Source of the DNA: Gemmata massiliana
GTDB lineage: Bacteria > Planctomycetota > Planctomycetia > Gemmatales > Gemmataceae
NCBI GenBank assembly: GCA_000531095.1
Contig: HG799468.1
Location: 69,922 to 133,921, forward strand
Length of the DNA stretch: 64,000 nt
Reading direction: 5' to 3'
The notes below the pieces were generated by a model, which did no database searches, was not told where the DNA came from, and saw only the letters and a program-made list of their open reading frames with translations. Both the position numbers and the translations under genes were made by a program. The first letter of the stretch is position 1. Each line of letters begins with the position of its first letter. This document shows positions 9,379 to 18,849 of this stretch, piece by piece.

Positions 9379-9638
9379 GGGTCGGTGCTCGTGATGCGCT
9401 CGACGAGAGAACTTTCCTTCGGCTTGCCGGGAACGATGACGCCGCGATCAAAGGGCGAGGCTTTGTCATCGAGGCGGAGTTTCGCCTTGCGCGAGTTCGC
9501 GTCCGGGCCGTGGCACTGGAAGCAGTAGTCCGAGAGCACCGGGAGCACGTCGCGACTGAAATCGACCGGGGTCGGCTCGGCCGCCTGAGCAACGGGGGCG
9601 AGTGCGAGCACCAGCACGAGACACGCGATTCGGAGCAT
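9379..9638 (-). CDS. PSCyt1 domain fragment, 5' part of the linker-broken DUF1553 gene
   Basis: Signal peptide (MLRIACLVLVLALAPVAQAA) followed by a planctomycete cytochrome-c-like (PSCyt1) domain: DFSRDVLPVLSDYCFQCHGPD with the CxxCH haem motif, then KLRLDDKAS, VIVPGKPKESSLVERITSTDP. After this proline the reading frame enters the linker and stops. Residues of the usual EMPPP loop are missing between here and the continuation at 9341, so roughly 20-30 genuine bases were probably lost. The ATG at 9638 is preferred to an upstream GTG because it starts at the signal peptide. Confidence 0.85.
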
Positions 9639-9727
9639 GGGGCATCCCGGCGGCACAACGGAGAGGGAGCGCGACGTTATTGTGCGGGCGTTCGGCGCGG
9701 GCGCGGACCTATCCGGCCCGCGCCCGC

Positions 9728-11128
9728 TCAGGCGAGAATCTGGTCCACGACTTCGCCGTGAACGTCCGTTAGGCGGAAATCGCGCCCCGCGTGGCGGTAG
9801 GTGAGGCGCGTATGGTCCAGCCCCAGCAAGTGCAAAATGGTGGCGTGCAGGTCATGGACGTGGACCTTGTCCTCTGCGGCGAAGTAGCCGTAGTCGTCGG
9901 TCGCGCCGTGCGAGAACCCGGCCTTTACGCCGCCGCCCGCGAGGAACATCGTGAACCCGTGCGGATTGTGGTCGCGCCCGTCCTTCCCCTGCGCGACCGG
10001 CGTGCGCCCGAACTCGCCGCCCCACACCACCAGCGTGTCCTTCAGCAGCCCGCGGCGATTGAGATCGGTGAGCAGCCCCGCGATCGGCTTGTCTACCTCG
10101 CGGGCGTTGGTCGTGTGGTCCTTCTTGAGGTTCTCGTGCTGGTCCCACTTGTAGCTGTGGGTACACTGCACGAACCGCACCCCGGCTTCCGCGAACCGGC
10201 GGGCCATCAGACACTGTCGGCCGAAGTTCTCCGTCACCTTATCGTCGATGCCGTACAGTTTGTGCGTCTCCGCGGACTCCTTCGACAGATCTTGCACCGC
10301 GGGAACCGTGTTCTGCATGCGGAACGCCATCTCGAACGACTGGATGCGCCCCTCCGTGGCCGCGTCCGCCCCTGTCGCGCGCTCGCGGTCGAGGTCCGCG
10401 AGCAGATCGAGTTCCAACCGCTGTTGCCCGGGCGCCGTGGTGCCCCTCACGAACGGCACCGTCACCTGGCTCGCCGCGGTGCTGGCGTTCCCGAGCGGGG
10501 TGGCCTGGTACGCGGCCGGGAGGAACGCGGACGAATAGTTGTTCACCCCGCCGTGCGTGAGGGTGGGGCAAATCGTGACATAACCGGGCAGGTCGCGGTT
10601 CTCGGTGCCGAGGCCGTATGTGACCCAGGAACCCATGCTCGGCCGCACGAAGGTGTCCGAGCCGGTGTGGAGTTCGAGTAGAGCCCCGCCGTGCCGCGAG
10701 TTCGACCCGTGCATCGATTTGATGAAGCACAGGTCGTCCGCGCGCCCGGCGACGTGCGGGAACAGTTCCGACGCCCACGCCCCGCTCTGCCCGTACTGCT
10801 TGAACGCGAACGGCGACTTCAGCAGGTTCCCGGTCGCGCTCGACACGACCCGCGGTTTGGCGAACGGGAGCGGCTTGCCGTCGTCGGTCGCCAGCTTCGG
10901 TTTGTAGTCGAAGGTGTCGATCTGCGACGGGCCGCCGTGCATGAACAAAAAGATCACGCGCTTCGCCCGGGCCGCGAAGTGCGGTGCTTTCGGGGCGAGC
11001 GGGTCGCGTGCCCCCACCGCGCGGGGCGGAGGAGCTGGCTCAGAAGCCGAGAGCAGGTCGGTCAGTGCGAGCCACCCGAACCCGAGCGCGCTGGTCCGCA
11101 GAAGCTCGCGGCGGTTCCGTTGGAACAT
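9728..11128 (-). CDS. DUF1501 family secreted protein (second copy)
   Basis: 466 residues. N-terminus FQRNRRELLRTSALGFGWLAL is a Tat-like signal with the RRELLR core. DUF1501 features: RVIFLFMHGGPSQIDTFDYKP, KSMHGSNSRHGGALLELHTG, VRFVQCTHSYKWDQHENLKKD, VVWGGEFGRTPVAQGKDGRDH. The ATG at 11128 lies five bases after the stop codon of the upstream DUF1553 gene, so the two are translationally coupled; the longer frame to 11191 would overlap that gene and is rejected. It is clearly paralogous to the copy at 5098-6522 but differs along its length, so the duplication of the gene pair is old. Confidence 0.88.
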   Translation of the reverse strand: MFQRNRRELLRTSALGFGWLALTDLLSASEPAPPPRAVGARDPLAPKAPHFAARAKRVIFLFMHGGPSQIDTFDYKPKLATDDGKPLPFAKPRVVSSATGNLLKSPFAFKQYGQSGAWASELFPHVAGRADDLCFIKSMHGSNSRHGGALLELHTGSDTFVRPSMGSWVTYGLGTENRDLPGYVTICPTLTHGGVNNYSSAFLPAAYQATPLGNASTAASQVTVPFVRGTTAPGQQRLELDLLADLDRERATGADAATEGRIQSFEMAFRMQNTVPAVQDLSKESAETHKLYGIDDKVTENFGRQCLMARRFAEAGVRFVQCTHSYKWDQHENLKKDHTTNAREVDKPIAGLLTDLNRRGLLKDTLVVWGGEFGRTPVAQGKDGRDHNPHGFTMFLAGGGVKAGFSHGATDDYGYFAAEDKVHVHDLHATILHLLGLDHTRLTYRHAGRDFRLTDVHGEVVDQILA

Positions 11129-11133
11129 CACGG

Positions 11134-14100
11134 TCACTCCACGAACACGAACTCGTTGGACGCCAGTAGGACGCGGCACAGCCCGCGCCACACCCGGAGC
11201 TGGCCCCCCTCAGTGGCTGGGCCGGCTGTTTCTTCTGATTTTTGGAGGTACGCGAGCACCCGCGCCTCTTCTCGAGTGGTCGGGGGGCGACCGTATACCC
11301 GCCGGTAAGCCTCGTGAACGCGGGCCGCGTCGGTGCCCCGAACCGCCAGAACCACCTTCGCGAACGCTTCGGCGGCCTGGTCCGCCAGCGCGCTGTTGAG
11401 CATGAACAGCGATTGTGTTGGGATCGTGGTCGCGGTCCGCTGGCCGTTGGGGACCGACGGGTCGGGGAAGTCGAGCGTCTGGAATACGTCGTAAACGGCG
11501 CTACGGACGACCGGCAGATAGACAGAGCGCCGGGTGTGTGCATAGCCCTCGTAGTTGCGGTTCCCGGTGCCGGTAACGTACTGCCGCGGGGTCGCCTTCA
11601 AAAGCGTACCGCCGACCGTCCGGTCGAGCAACCCAGAGACAGCGAGCATACCGTCTCGCACTTCTTCCGCGTCCAATCGGCGCCGGGTGAAGTGCGAGAG
11701 CAGCTTGTTGTCCGGGTCTTTCTGGAGCGCTGCGGGTTCCGCTTGGGAACTCATTCGGTACGCGGCCGAGGTGACGATGAGCCGGTGCATGTGCTTGACG
11801 GACCACTTCGCCCCGACGAATTCCGCCGCGAGCCAGTCGAGCAGTTCGGGGTGCGTGGGGCGGTCGCCGAGCCGACCGAAGTTATCCGTCGAACGCACCA
11901 GTCCGGCCCCGAAGTGCCCGGCCCAGATGCGGTTCACCATGACCCGCGCGGTGAGCGGGTGATCGGGGCGCGTGAGCCAATCCGCGAGTTCCCGGCGCCC
12001 GCTCCGGTCGGTGCCGAGTGGTAGCGGGGTACCTCCGGCCATGATTTGGGGGAACCGACGCGGGGCGGCCGCGCCGAGTGTGGTGTGGTTCCCTCGAAGG
12101 TGGACGCGCAAATTCTCGCCCTTCATGTCTTCGACGGCCATAACCTCGTCCACCGGCGGCTTCGCCTTTTCGGTGGCGGCGAGTTTCTCCCGGAGGCGCT
12201 TGAGTTCGTCCGCGTGCGCGCCTTGGGTGTCCGCGTCCAGTTCGGGCGAGTCGCGGAACGGTCCGTCGACGGCCGTGACGAGCGCGTCGAGGTCCGCACC
12301 GGTCGGCGACTTGCCCTCGCGTTTCGCGATCACGTCCACCCACTCGCGCAAGACCGAAGTTAATAGTTTCCGGTCTGCGGCAGCGCGCTCCACGGGCAGA
12401 GGGGCAGTGGCCACCTGTTCGGCCGTCATCGGGAGCAGGGCGAACTTGTCCAGGTGCGGGACCGGGCCGTTCCGCTCGAACCGAACGACCGCTTTGCCGG
12501 CAGGAAGCGTGACGACCGCTTCGGCCGCCCACGTCTGCGTGTCGGGGTTCCACGAACCGGTCTTCGTCCCGCACGCTTCGCCCGCGACGAGCCGGCCGTT
12601 GACCAGAATTCGCACCGGTCGGCGGTCCGCGGCCGCGTATCGAACCGCGATCTGGTACGCCCCCTCTTTCGGAATGTCGAGGTCGTACTCCGCGTAGTTC
12701 GGGATCGGCCCTGCGTTAATGACGACGCCGATGCCCGCGCCGTACCCGTCCGTTAGTTTGAGGACGTTCCCGCGGGCGAACGCTTCCGACTCGACCAGCA
12801 GGGCGCCCGCGGGCGGGTTCTTGCCGGGGTCGGCCGCGACGAGCTTCAGCGCCCCGCGCCGGCGGTACACCTCGACCGCTGCGACCGCGTACTCGGCCGC
12901 GTGCTTTTTCTCCTCCGTCAGTCGCGCGGCGGTCGTGGCCCGGGCGCGGGCCTCTGCCGCGCTCACTTTGGCGCGGGCCGCGGCCACTGCCTTCTCGTGG
13001 GTGGCGAGTGCCGCAATAGAACTAGCGGTCCCGATCGGGCGCTCGTTCCACGCGGCCACCACGGTGTGGTTCCGCATCGTCTTCGTCGAGTAGAAAATAC
13101 CCGCCAAGCCGTAGTAGTCACTCGCGGTGATCGGGTCGAACTTGTGGTCGTGGCACCGGGCACAGCCGAGCGTGAGACCCATGAACGCCTGGCCGAGCGC
13201 GTCGAGCTGCTCGTCGATGATGTCCATCCGCATCTTGGCCGGGTCGTCCTCGGCGAGCATCTTCGGCCCGATGACGAGGAACCCGGTGGCAGTGAGCCGA
13301 TCGGCGCGCTCGGCGTCGGTCCCACCGGGGACCAGGTCGCCGGCAATCTGATCGCGGACGAACTGGTCATACGGTTTGTCAGTGTTGAAGCTCTTGATGA
13401 CCCAGTCGCGGTACCGCCAGGCGTTCACATACGCGAGGTTCTCGTCCATCCCGTTGCTGTCCGCGTACCGGGCCACGTCGAGCCACCGGCGCCCCCACTT
13501 CTCGCCGTAGGCCGGCGACGCGAGCAGGCGCGTGACCACCTTCTCGTAAGCATCGGGCGCGGAGTCCTTCAGGAACGTGTCCACTTCTTCCGGTGTCGGC
13601 GGTAGCCCGGTCAGGTCGAACGTGACGCGCCGGAGCAGGACGCGCCTGTCGACGGGCGGCGCGAACGACAGCCCGGTGCCGCTCAACTTCGCGAGCAGGA
13701 ATCGGTCGATTTCGTTTCGGATCTCGGATTTCGGCCCTCGGATTTCCGGCACGGAGGGGCGGCGCACCGGTTGGAACGCCCAGAACGCCTTTTCTTCCGA
13801 CGTGAACGTCCGCTCCACAGTTTTGGGAGCCACGGTGGGCGCCCCGGAATCGGGCCACGGTGCCCCTGCCTGGACCCACTCTTTAATTGCAGCAATTTCC
13901 GCCACGGGGAGTTTCGCCTTCGGCGGCATCTTCAGTTCGCCGTCGTGCGCGAGCGTGCGAAGGAGCAACCCCTCGTCGGGCTTCCCGGGCACGAGGGCCG
14001 CGCCGCGCTCGCCGCCGGCGAGGAGCGCCGCGCGCGAATCGACCCGCAGCCCGCCCTTTTGCTTCTCCGGGCCGTGGCACGCGACGCACTTCTCGACCAG

Positions 14101-14208
14101 TACCGGCCGCACTTTCTTCTCGAAGTGCGCGTCCGGCGGCGCGGCGAGCCCGGTCGCGTCAGAGCCGGCCAAGACGAAAGCCACGAACGCAAAGCGAAGC
14201 GTGGACAA
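11134..14208 (-). CDS. PSCyt1/DUF1549/DUF1553 (PSD1) secreted protein
   Basis: 1024 residues with all family domains intact. A signal peptide (about residues 1-23) precedes a PSCyt1 cytochrome domain (VRPVLVEKCVACHGPEKQKG, ELKMPPKAKLPVAEIAAIKEWV). Then come DUF1549 (LLRRVTFDLTGLPPTPEEVD, GEKWGRRWLDVARYADSNG, CARCHDHKFDPITASDYYG), a carbohydrate-binding-like beta-sandwich insert around residues 450-600, and DUF1553 (DHPLTARVMVNRIWAGHFGAG, TPTQSLFMLNSALADQAAE near the end). The initiator is probably TTG at 14208, with GGAG about seven bases upstream. Coupled to the DUF1501 gene that follows. The intact MPPKAKLPVAEI loop shows what is missing from the linker-broken paralogue. Confidence 0.9.
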   Translation of the reverse strand: MSTLRFAFVAFVLAGSDATGLAAPPDAHFEKKVRPVLVEKCVACHGPEKQKGGLRVDSRAALLAGGERGAALVPGKPDEGLLLRTLAHDGELKMPPKAKLPVAEIAAIKEWVQAGAPWPDSGAPTVAPKTVERTFTSEEKAFWAFQPVRRPSVPEIRGPKSEIRNEIDRFLLAKLSGTGLSFAPPVDRRVLLRRVTFDLTGLPPTPEEVDTFLKDSAPDAYEKVVTRLLASPAYGEKWGRRWLDVARYADSNGMDENLAYVNAWRYRDWVIKSFNTDKPYDQFVRDQIAGDLVPGGTDAERADRLTATGFLVIGPKMLAEDDPAKMRMDIIDEQLDALGQAFMGLTLGCARCHDHKFDPITASDYYGLAGIFYSTKTMRNHTVVAAWNERPIGTASSIAALATHEKAVAAARAKVSAAEARARATTAARLTEEKKHAAEYAVAAVEVYRRRGALKLVAADPGKNPPAGALLVESEAFARGNVLKLTDGYGAGIGVVINAGPIPNYAEYDLDIPKEGAYQIAVRYAAADRRPVRILVNGRLVAGEACGTKTGSWNPDTQTWAAEAVVTLPAGKAVVRFERNGPVPHLDKFALLPMTAEQVATAPLPVERAAADRKLLTSVLREWVDVIAKREGKSPTGADLDALVTAVDGPFRDSPELDADTQGAHADELKRLREKLAATEKAKPPVDEVMAVEDMKGENLRVHLRGNHTTLGAAAPRRFPQIMAGGTPLPLGTDRSGRRELADWLTRPDHPLTARVMVNRIWAGHFGAGLVRSTDNFGRLGDRPTHPELLDWLAAEFVGAKWSVKHMHRLIVTSAAYRMSSQAEPAALQKDPDNKLLSHFTRRRLDAEEVRDGMLAVSGLLDRTVGGTLLKATPRQYVTGTGNRNYEGYAHTRRSVYLPVVRSAVYDVFQTLDFPDPSVPNGQRTATTIPTQSLFMLNSALADQAAEAFAKVVLAVRGTDAARVHEAYRRVYGRPPTTREEARVLAYLQKSEETAGPATEGGQLRVWRGLCRVLLASNEFVFVE

Positions 14209-14589
14209 GGGCCGTCTCCGAGCAGGTGGGGGTGGCGGGTGGGCAAGCGAGCAGTGGAATCAGTCTACCCGCGGGCGCGCCCGTTCAAAAGCCCCTATCC
14301 AGCAGTTCCTTGAGATGGAGACATGTTGAGTTCGTTAATAGGTTTGGCAGAAGCCCGAGGGATTCTCAGACTTCTGCGAGCACGTGCCGGTCCCCGGTGA
14401 ATCGGGCCGTGATACGCAGTTCGATCTGCGGCAATCGACCTTCGTGAGCCCGAGCTCAGATTTCGTAGCCCGAGCGGTACCGCGGATCTCGGGATAACGC
14501 CGGTGCTGAAGTTGACGGGTACGTTACGGTCTAGATTCCGCTCGGCGACCGGCTGGAACGGTCCGTGCGGTGCTCGCGTTAGGTGCCGA
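14209..14589. other. intergenic region, nothing recognised
   Basis: About 380 bases between the 5' end of the DUF1553 gene and the 3' end of the PLP/radical-SAM gene. It should contain the promoter of the former. I see no credible small gene, long hairpin or repeat. Confidence 0.5.
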
Positions 14590-16920
14590 CTACTGCGGGC
14601 GCGATTCGCCCGCGCCCGTGAGTTCAAGCAGTGGAAGGGCGTGCGAAGTGCGGCCGATCTCGATGCGGCTACTCGTCGTCTCCAGGTTCGCGTAACACGT
14701 CCCGTCTGCCATGAGGTTCCAACTCCGGCAGACGCCGTTCGCGCGCTCCCAAAACACGCTCGGTTCGGTGTACGCGGCAACGGTCAGTTCCTTCCCGCGC
14801 CAGTGGAACCGATAAACGGGCGAACCCCACGGCAGTTCGCTAACCTTCTCCGCGCCGTTGTTGTTGAGGAACTCGGTCACCAGACTCAACGGCACCTGCT
14901 GGTCCGCGGACCACGAGTTGTAGGCGCTGTCGTGATAAACGGATTCGTTGCTGGCCGCGACGTAGAGTTCCTTGAAGCAGATCTCATCGCCGCCCGTTTC
15001 AACGACCCACGTTAAGTAATCCCGCAACGTGCGCTCGTCCGAAACGCCCGCTTTTTGCAGCACGCACACCCACCGGAGCGCCAACCCGGGCCACTCGTTG
15101 CGGTGCGCCTGCCACGCTTGCGCAACGCGCTCCGAGTGCGTTTCCAGGTGCATGATTTCGGCGTTGCGGTCGTGACTATGGCGCGAAAGAGCGAGCACCG
15201 TTAGCCCGTTCGCGTGGTAGTCGCGAAGAGTGCGTAACCGGTCGGCCGAGTCCGCGTGCCCGAGTTTGTAGCCGTTAGTAATCATCACGATCTTGCGGAA
15301 GTGCTTCGCGCCGACACGCATGATTTCCAGCAATTTGTGATGAGCAAGTAATATCGGTTCGCCACCGCCGGTAATCACGAGGCGCTCCGCCCCTCGCGCA
15401 CGACTCTCCGCGCACGCGGCTTCCAGGCGCGGTAGCACGAGCCGGCCCTGGTCCTGCTCATCGGAAATCGACGAATGCGAGAAGCAGAAGTCGCACTTCG
15501 CCTGGCACGCACTGGCAATCGGCAGCACCGAGAGCGAGCGCGGGTTCACGTCACCCCAAGCGCAGAGGTTCCCGTTCAGTTCCAGTGACGTCGCGAGGGC
15601 GTCTTCGATGCGAAGTTCGGTCAGCGTGTCGTCCAAGAGCCGCTCAACGCGGACATAATTCTGCTCGATGTACTCACCCAACCCGGTGCGCGCGTTGGCG
15701 CGGAGTTCGTGACGCGCGACGCGCGTGTGAAGCACGATCGCACGGTCGCGTGCGGTCGTCTTTTGGAGCAAGCGCCTCACCTTGGCGAACCCGATGTCGA
15801 GTTGATCGTTCGCGAGCAGGTAGAACCGCTCGGGGTACGTGGATTCCGGGATGTTCGCCTTGCTGTAGGTGCGCGAATACTTGTCGTACCCGCGTGCGAA
15901 ATTCGACAGCGCGGTGACATGATACCGGTCCACAACTTCGGTTTCCGCGCCCGCGTTGGTCTCGTGGAGGCACGAAACGATGGAGAGCGTGTTGCTCGTC
16001 CCGTACACGTCGCCCGGCACAGCCAGCACGCCGCGCTCCAGCAGTTCCGTTTGCGGCACGTTGACAACAGACAGATACCCCGATTCGGGCGGCATCCAGT
16101 TCGCGTCGAACGCACGAATGTTCGCCGCAAGCCGCTCCCACCGCGAGCGGAAAATCGAGCGCTGCGTTCGCGGGAAACGCCTGTACCGCGTGAGCAGCAC
16201 CTTCGCTTGGTCCGATTCGCGTGTATCCGCGGAAGGTAGTGCGAAGCGCTCGGGAGCGACCACGAACCCGGACACGAGCGGCGCCAGATGGCTCTTCGAC
16301 AGGGAGTAACAGACGATGACCTGGTTCGTGTCGATGAGTGGCTGAAGGCGTGCAGAGTTGGCGTAGTCGTAAACGCGGTCGATCACCAGAAGCCGGTTCG
16401 CGTCCGCGCTCAGCCACCGGAGCAGCACCGATATCTCGTGCTCGGTCAGGTCGCGGCCGAGCGGCGTGTGCGGGGCCGTGAGGAGCACGGTGTTCGTGCG
16501 GAAGGCACGTTCGATGTCAAATTCGGGGAGCGTCGGGTACGTCTCGATTCGCGCCCCGGCCTTCTGCGCGATCATCAGATAGACCGGGTACACGTCCGCG
16601 GGCACCGAAATCACGCGATCGTTCAGCGGGCCGGCGAAAAGCTTGAAAAGCGAGTCACGCACGCCGACCGAGCGGAAACTGTGCGTGAACCAGACGTTGA
16701 GGTATTTGCGCCAGGCGTGTTCGAGTGTGATTTCCGGCGGAGATGTGAAATCGAAGTCGCGTGCGATGGCTTTGACGGGGTTCAAACATTCCAGTCGTAG
16801 TAACCCCGGTTGCCGCGCAAGGGCACCAGCAGCAAACGCCTTGAACGCCACGAACGCGGGGCTGACTTCGCGTGTGAGTTCGGACACGGTTGGCTCTTTC
16901 TGAAATGGGCTCGAACACAT
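14590..16920 (-). CDS. fusion of a fold-type I PLP aminotransferase-like domain and a radical SAM domain
   Basis: 776 residues from the ATG at 16920. A GTG at 16887, preceded by AGAAAGAG, is an equally good start; the frame is open upstream to 17100. Residues ~60-300 resemble class I/II aminotransferases: TAPHTPLGRDLTEHEI (NPxNPTG-like), VIDRVYDYAN (DxVY cofactor motif) and CYSLSKSHLAPLVSGF with a candidate Schiff-base Lys near 209. Residues ~300-460 have no assignment. Residues ~465-640 are radical SAM: CQAKCDFC (Cys ~472, 476, 479) for the [4Fe-4S] cluster, then VITGGGEP for SAM binding. Two Cys near 731 and 742 (RSWNLMADGTCY follows the first) could ligate another cluster. The two cofactors suggest chemistry on an amino acid or aminated product. 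No obvious biosynthetic partner lies beside it. Confidence 0.8.
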   Translation of the reverse strand: MCSSPFQKEPTVSELTREVSPAFVAFKAFAAGALARQPGLLRLECLNPVKAIARDFDFTSPPEITLEHAWRKYLNVWFTHSFRSVGVRDSLFKLFAGPLNDRVISVPADVYPVYLMIAQKAGARIETYPTLPEFDIERAFRTNTVLLTAPHTPLGRDLTEHEISVLLRWLSADANRLLVIDRVYDYANSARLQPLIDTNQVIVCYSLSKSHLAPLVSGFVVAPERFALPSADTRESDQAKVLLTRYRRFPRTQRSIFRSRWERLAANIRAFDANWMPPESGYLSVVNVPQTELLERGVLAVPGDVYGTSNTLSIVSCLHETNAGAETEVVDRYHVTALSNFARGYDKYSRTYSKANIPESTYPERFYLLANDQLDIGFAKVRRLLQKTTARDRAIVLHTRVARHELRANARTGLGEYIEQNYVRVERLLDDTLTELRIEDALATSLELNGNLCAWGDVNPRSLSVLPIASACQAKCDFCFSHSSISDEQDQGRLVLPRLEAACAESRARGAERLVITGGGEPILLAHHKLLEIMRVGAKHFRKIVMITNGYKLGHADSADRLRTLRDYHANGLTVLALSRHSHDRNAEIMHLETHSERVAQAWQAHRNEWPGLALRWVCVLQKAGVSDERTLRDYLTWVVETGGDEICFKELYVAASNESVYHDSAYNSWSADQQVPLSLVTEFLNNNGAEKVSELPWGSPVYRFHWRGKELTVAAYTEPSVFWERANGVCRSWNLMADGTCYANLETTSSRIEIGRTSHALPLLELTGAGESRPQ

Positions 16921-17117
16921 TCCGCACGAAATGACACGCCACCCCACTTGCGGGTTCGTGGTCACAGATAAGACGCGGCCCGTGGTACCGGGTTTCACGC
17001 CCTGCCCCAACACCAGCGCCGGAGCGAGACAAAGGCTCTGGCCCGCGGTTCCGCTTCGGGGTACCGTGGCAACTCTTCCGGCCACACGGCCGTTCTCCAC
17101 CCCGCCTCGGTGCCCTC

Positions 17118-18845
17118 ATGCTGCGACACGCCGCCGTTCTCGTCACGTTACTCGTGTTCGCGACCACAGCCCTGACCCGCGAGCCGATCCCGGACCGGCT
17201 CGTCGTGCTGACGTTCGACGACGCGAGCAAGTCACACTACACGGTCGCCCGACCGCTCCTGATGAAGCACAAGTTCGGCGCGACGTTCTTCGTGACAGAA
17301 GGGTGGGACTTCGCCACGAATCAAAAGGACTACATGACCTGGGGCGAGATCGCGCAGTTGCACAAGGACGGCTTCGAGATCGGCAACCACACGATCGACC
17401 ACAAGAGCGTGACCGATAAGACGATTCGCGACCTGCCGGCCCAAATTAAAGCCATTAACGCCCGCTGCAAGCAACACGGCATCCCACAGCCGGTCAGCTT
17501 CGCGTACCCGGGCAACGCGATCACAAAGGACGCGCTCCCGGTTCTGAAAGACCTCGGGATCAGGTTCGCGCGCCGCGGGGGCGCGCCCGAGCACCCGTAC
17601 AAGGACGGGCGCGGGTTCGCCTACCAACCGGGACTCGACCACCCGCTGCTCGTCCCCACCGCCGGCGACGCCCGCCCGAACTGGACGCTCGACGACCTCA
17701 AACTCGCCGTGGCGCAGGCCAAGCACGGCAAGATCGCGGTGCTGCAATTTCACGGCGTACCGGACACGGCCCACGATTGGGTGACCACGAAGAAAGAGCA
17801 GTTCGAGGCGTTCGTGAAGTACCTCGCGGACGAGAAGTTCACCGTCATCGCGATGCGCGATCTGGCGAAGTTCGTCGACCCCGAAGTCGCGCCGTCGGAC
17901 CCGTTCGGGGTGATCGAGGACCGCAAGAAGCTCGTCGAAGCAAAACGCGACGGGAGCACCGGCCGCCCGACCAAAAGCGACGACGAACTCCGCTGTTGGT
18001 TGGACAACGCGCTGGTTCAGCACCGTTTCACCGCCACCGAAACGGGGGCCGCATTGGATCTCACCGCCGACGAAGTAACTGCGGCGGCCAAGCGCCTCGG
18101 CATCGACCCAGCAAAGCGTCCCGAGCGGAAGCCCGGCGACGCGCTCGGGACGCTGCCGTACCCCGGTGGGCGCCACCCGCGCATCGGCTTCCGCGACGGT
18201 GCGATTCGCCCCCAGCGCGAAACAAAGGTGAGCGTGTTCGCACCGTGGAGCGACGGCGGCTACGCGGTCGCGGACGTGCCCGAAGCGGTGTGGTTCGAGC
18301 CGACACCGAAGAAGCCCGAACTGCTCTACCTCGCGCACACGCATGTGCCGACCACTTGGGACCGGCAGAAGATCGCGCTCGATCCCCTGGAATGGACCCG
18401 CAGCAAAGACGGGGCACTCGCGCTCGAGCGCCCGCTGCCGAACAAGGTCACGCTCGCGTCGAAAGTGGTGCCCGGCAAAGACGGGGTGCGAATGGAGTTT
18501 CGCGTTACGAACGGCACCGACCAAACGCTGACCGGATTGCGGGTGCAGATGTGCGTGATGCTCGCGGGGCTGACCGGGTTCGACAAGCAAACGAACGACA
18601 ATAAGGTGTTCGCGCCCCCGTTCGCCGCGTGCAAGGACGCCACTGGCAAGCGCTGGGTGATTACCGGCTGGGAGCGGTGCGGGCGCGCGTGGGGCAACGC
18701 ACCGTGCCCGTGCCTGCACGCCGACCCGGTGGTGGAGGACTGCCCGCCAGGGCAGACAAAAGCCGTCCGCGGGTGGCTGTCCTTCTACGAGGGCACGGAC
18801 ATCGACACCGAGTTGAAGCGTTTGAAGGCGGTCGCGTTCCCGTGA
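17118..18845 (+). CDS. secreted polysaccharide deacetylase family protein
   Basis: 575 residues with a signal peptide (about 1-20). Residues 25-260 form a NodB-homology (CE4) domain: LVVLTFDDASKSHYTVARPLL (motif 1, catalytic/metal Asp pair), EIGNHTIDHKSV (motif 2 HxxxH), FAYPGNAITKD (motif 3) and AVLQFHGVPDT (late His motif). The C-terminal 300 residues are not recognised; they include SDGGYAVADVPEAVWFEP and GKRWVITGWERCGRAWGN, suggesting a beta-rich domain. It probably removes N- or O-acetyl groups from an extracellular glycan. Transcribed divergently from the PLP/radical-SAM gene, with about 200 bases between them. Confidence 0.85.
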   Translation: MLRHAAVLVTLLVFATTALTREPIPDRLVVLTFDDASKSHYTVARPLLMKHKFGATFFVTEGWDFATNQKDYMTWGEIAQLHKDGFEIGNHTIDHKSVTDKTIRDLPAQIKAINARCKQHGIPQPVSFAYPGNAITKDALPVLKDLGIRFARRGGAPEHPYKDGRGFAYQPGLDHPLLVPTAGDARPNWTLDDLKLAVAQAKHGKIAVLQFHGVPDTAHDWVTTKKEQFEAFVKYLADEKFTVIAMRDLAKFVDPEVAPSDPFGVIEDRKKLVEAKRDGSTGRPTKSDDELRCWLDNALVQHRFTATETGAALDLTADEVTAAAKRLGIDPAKRPERKPGDALGTLPYPGGRHPRIGFRDGAIRPQRETKVSVFAPWSDGGYAVADVPEAVWFEPTPKKPELLYLAHTHVPTTWDRQKIALDPLEWTRSKDGALALERPLPNKVTLASKVVPGKDGVRMEFRVTNGTDQTLTGLRVQMCVMLAGLTGFDKQTNDNKVFAPPFAACKDATGKRWVITGWERCGRAWGNAPCPCLHADPVVEDCPPGQTKAVRGWLSFYEGTDIDTELKRLKAVAFP

Positions 18846-18849
18846 GTAG

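Noticed and set aside
17118..18845. Long minus-strand open frame opposite the deacetylase (495 residues)
   Set aside because: Antisense shadow; the plus-strand product has a signal peptide and complete NodB motifs.
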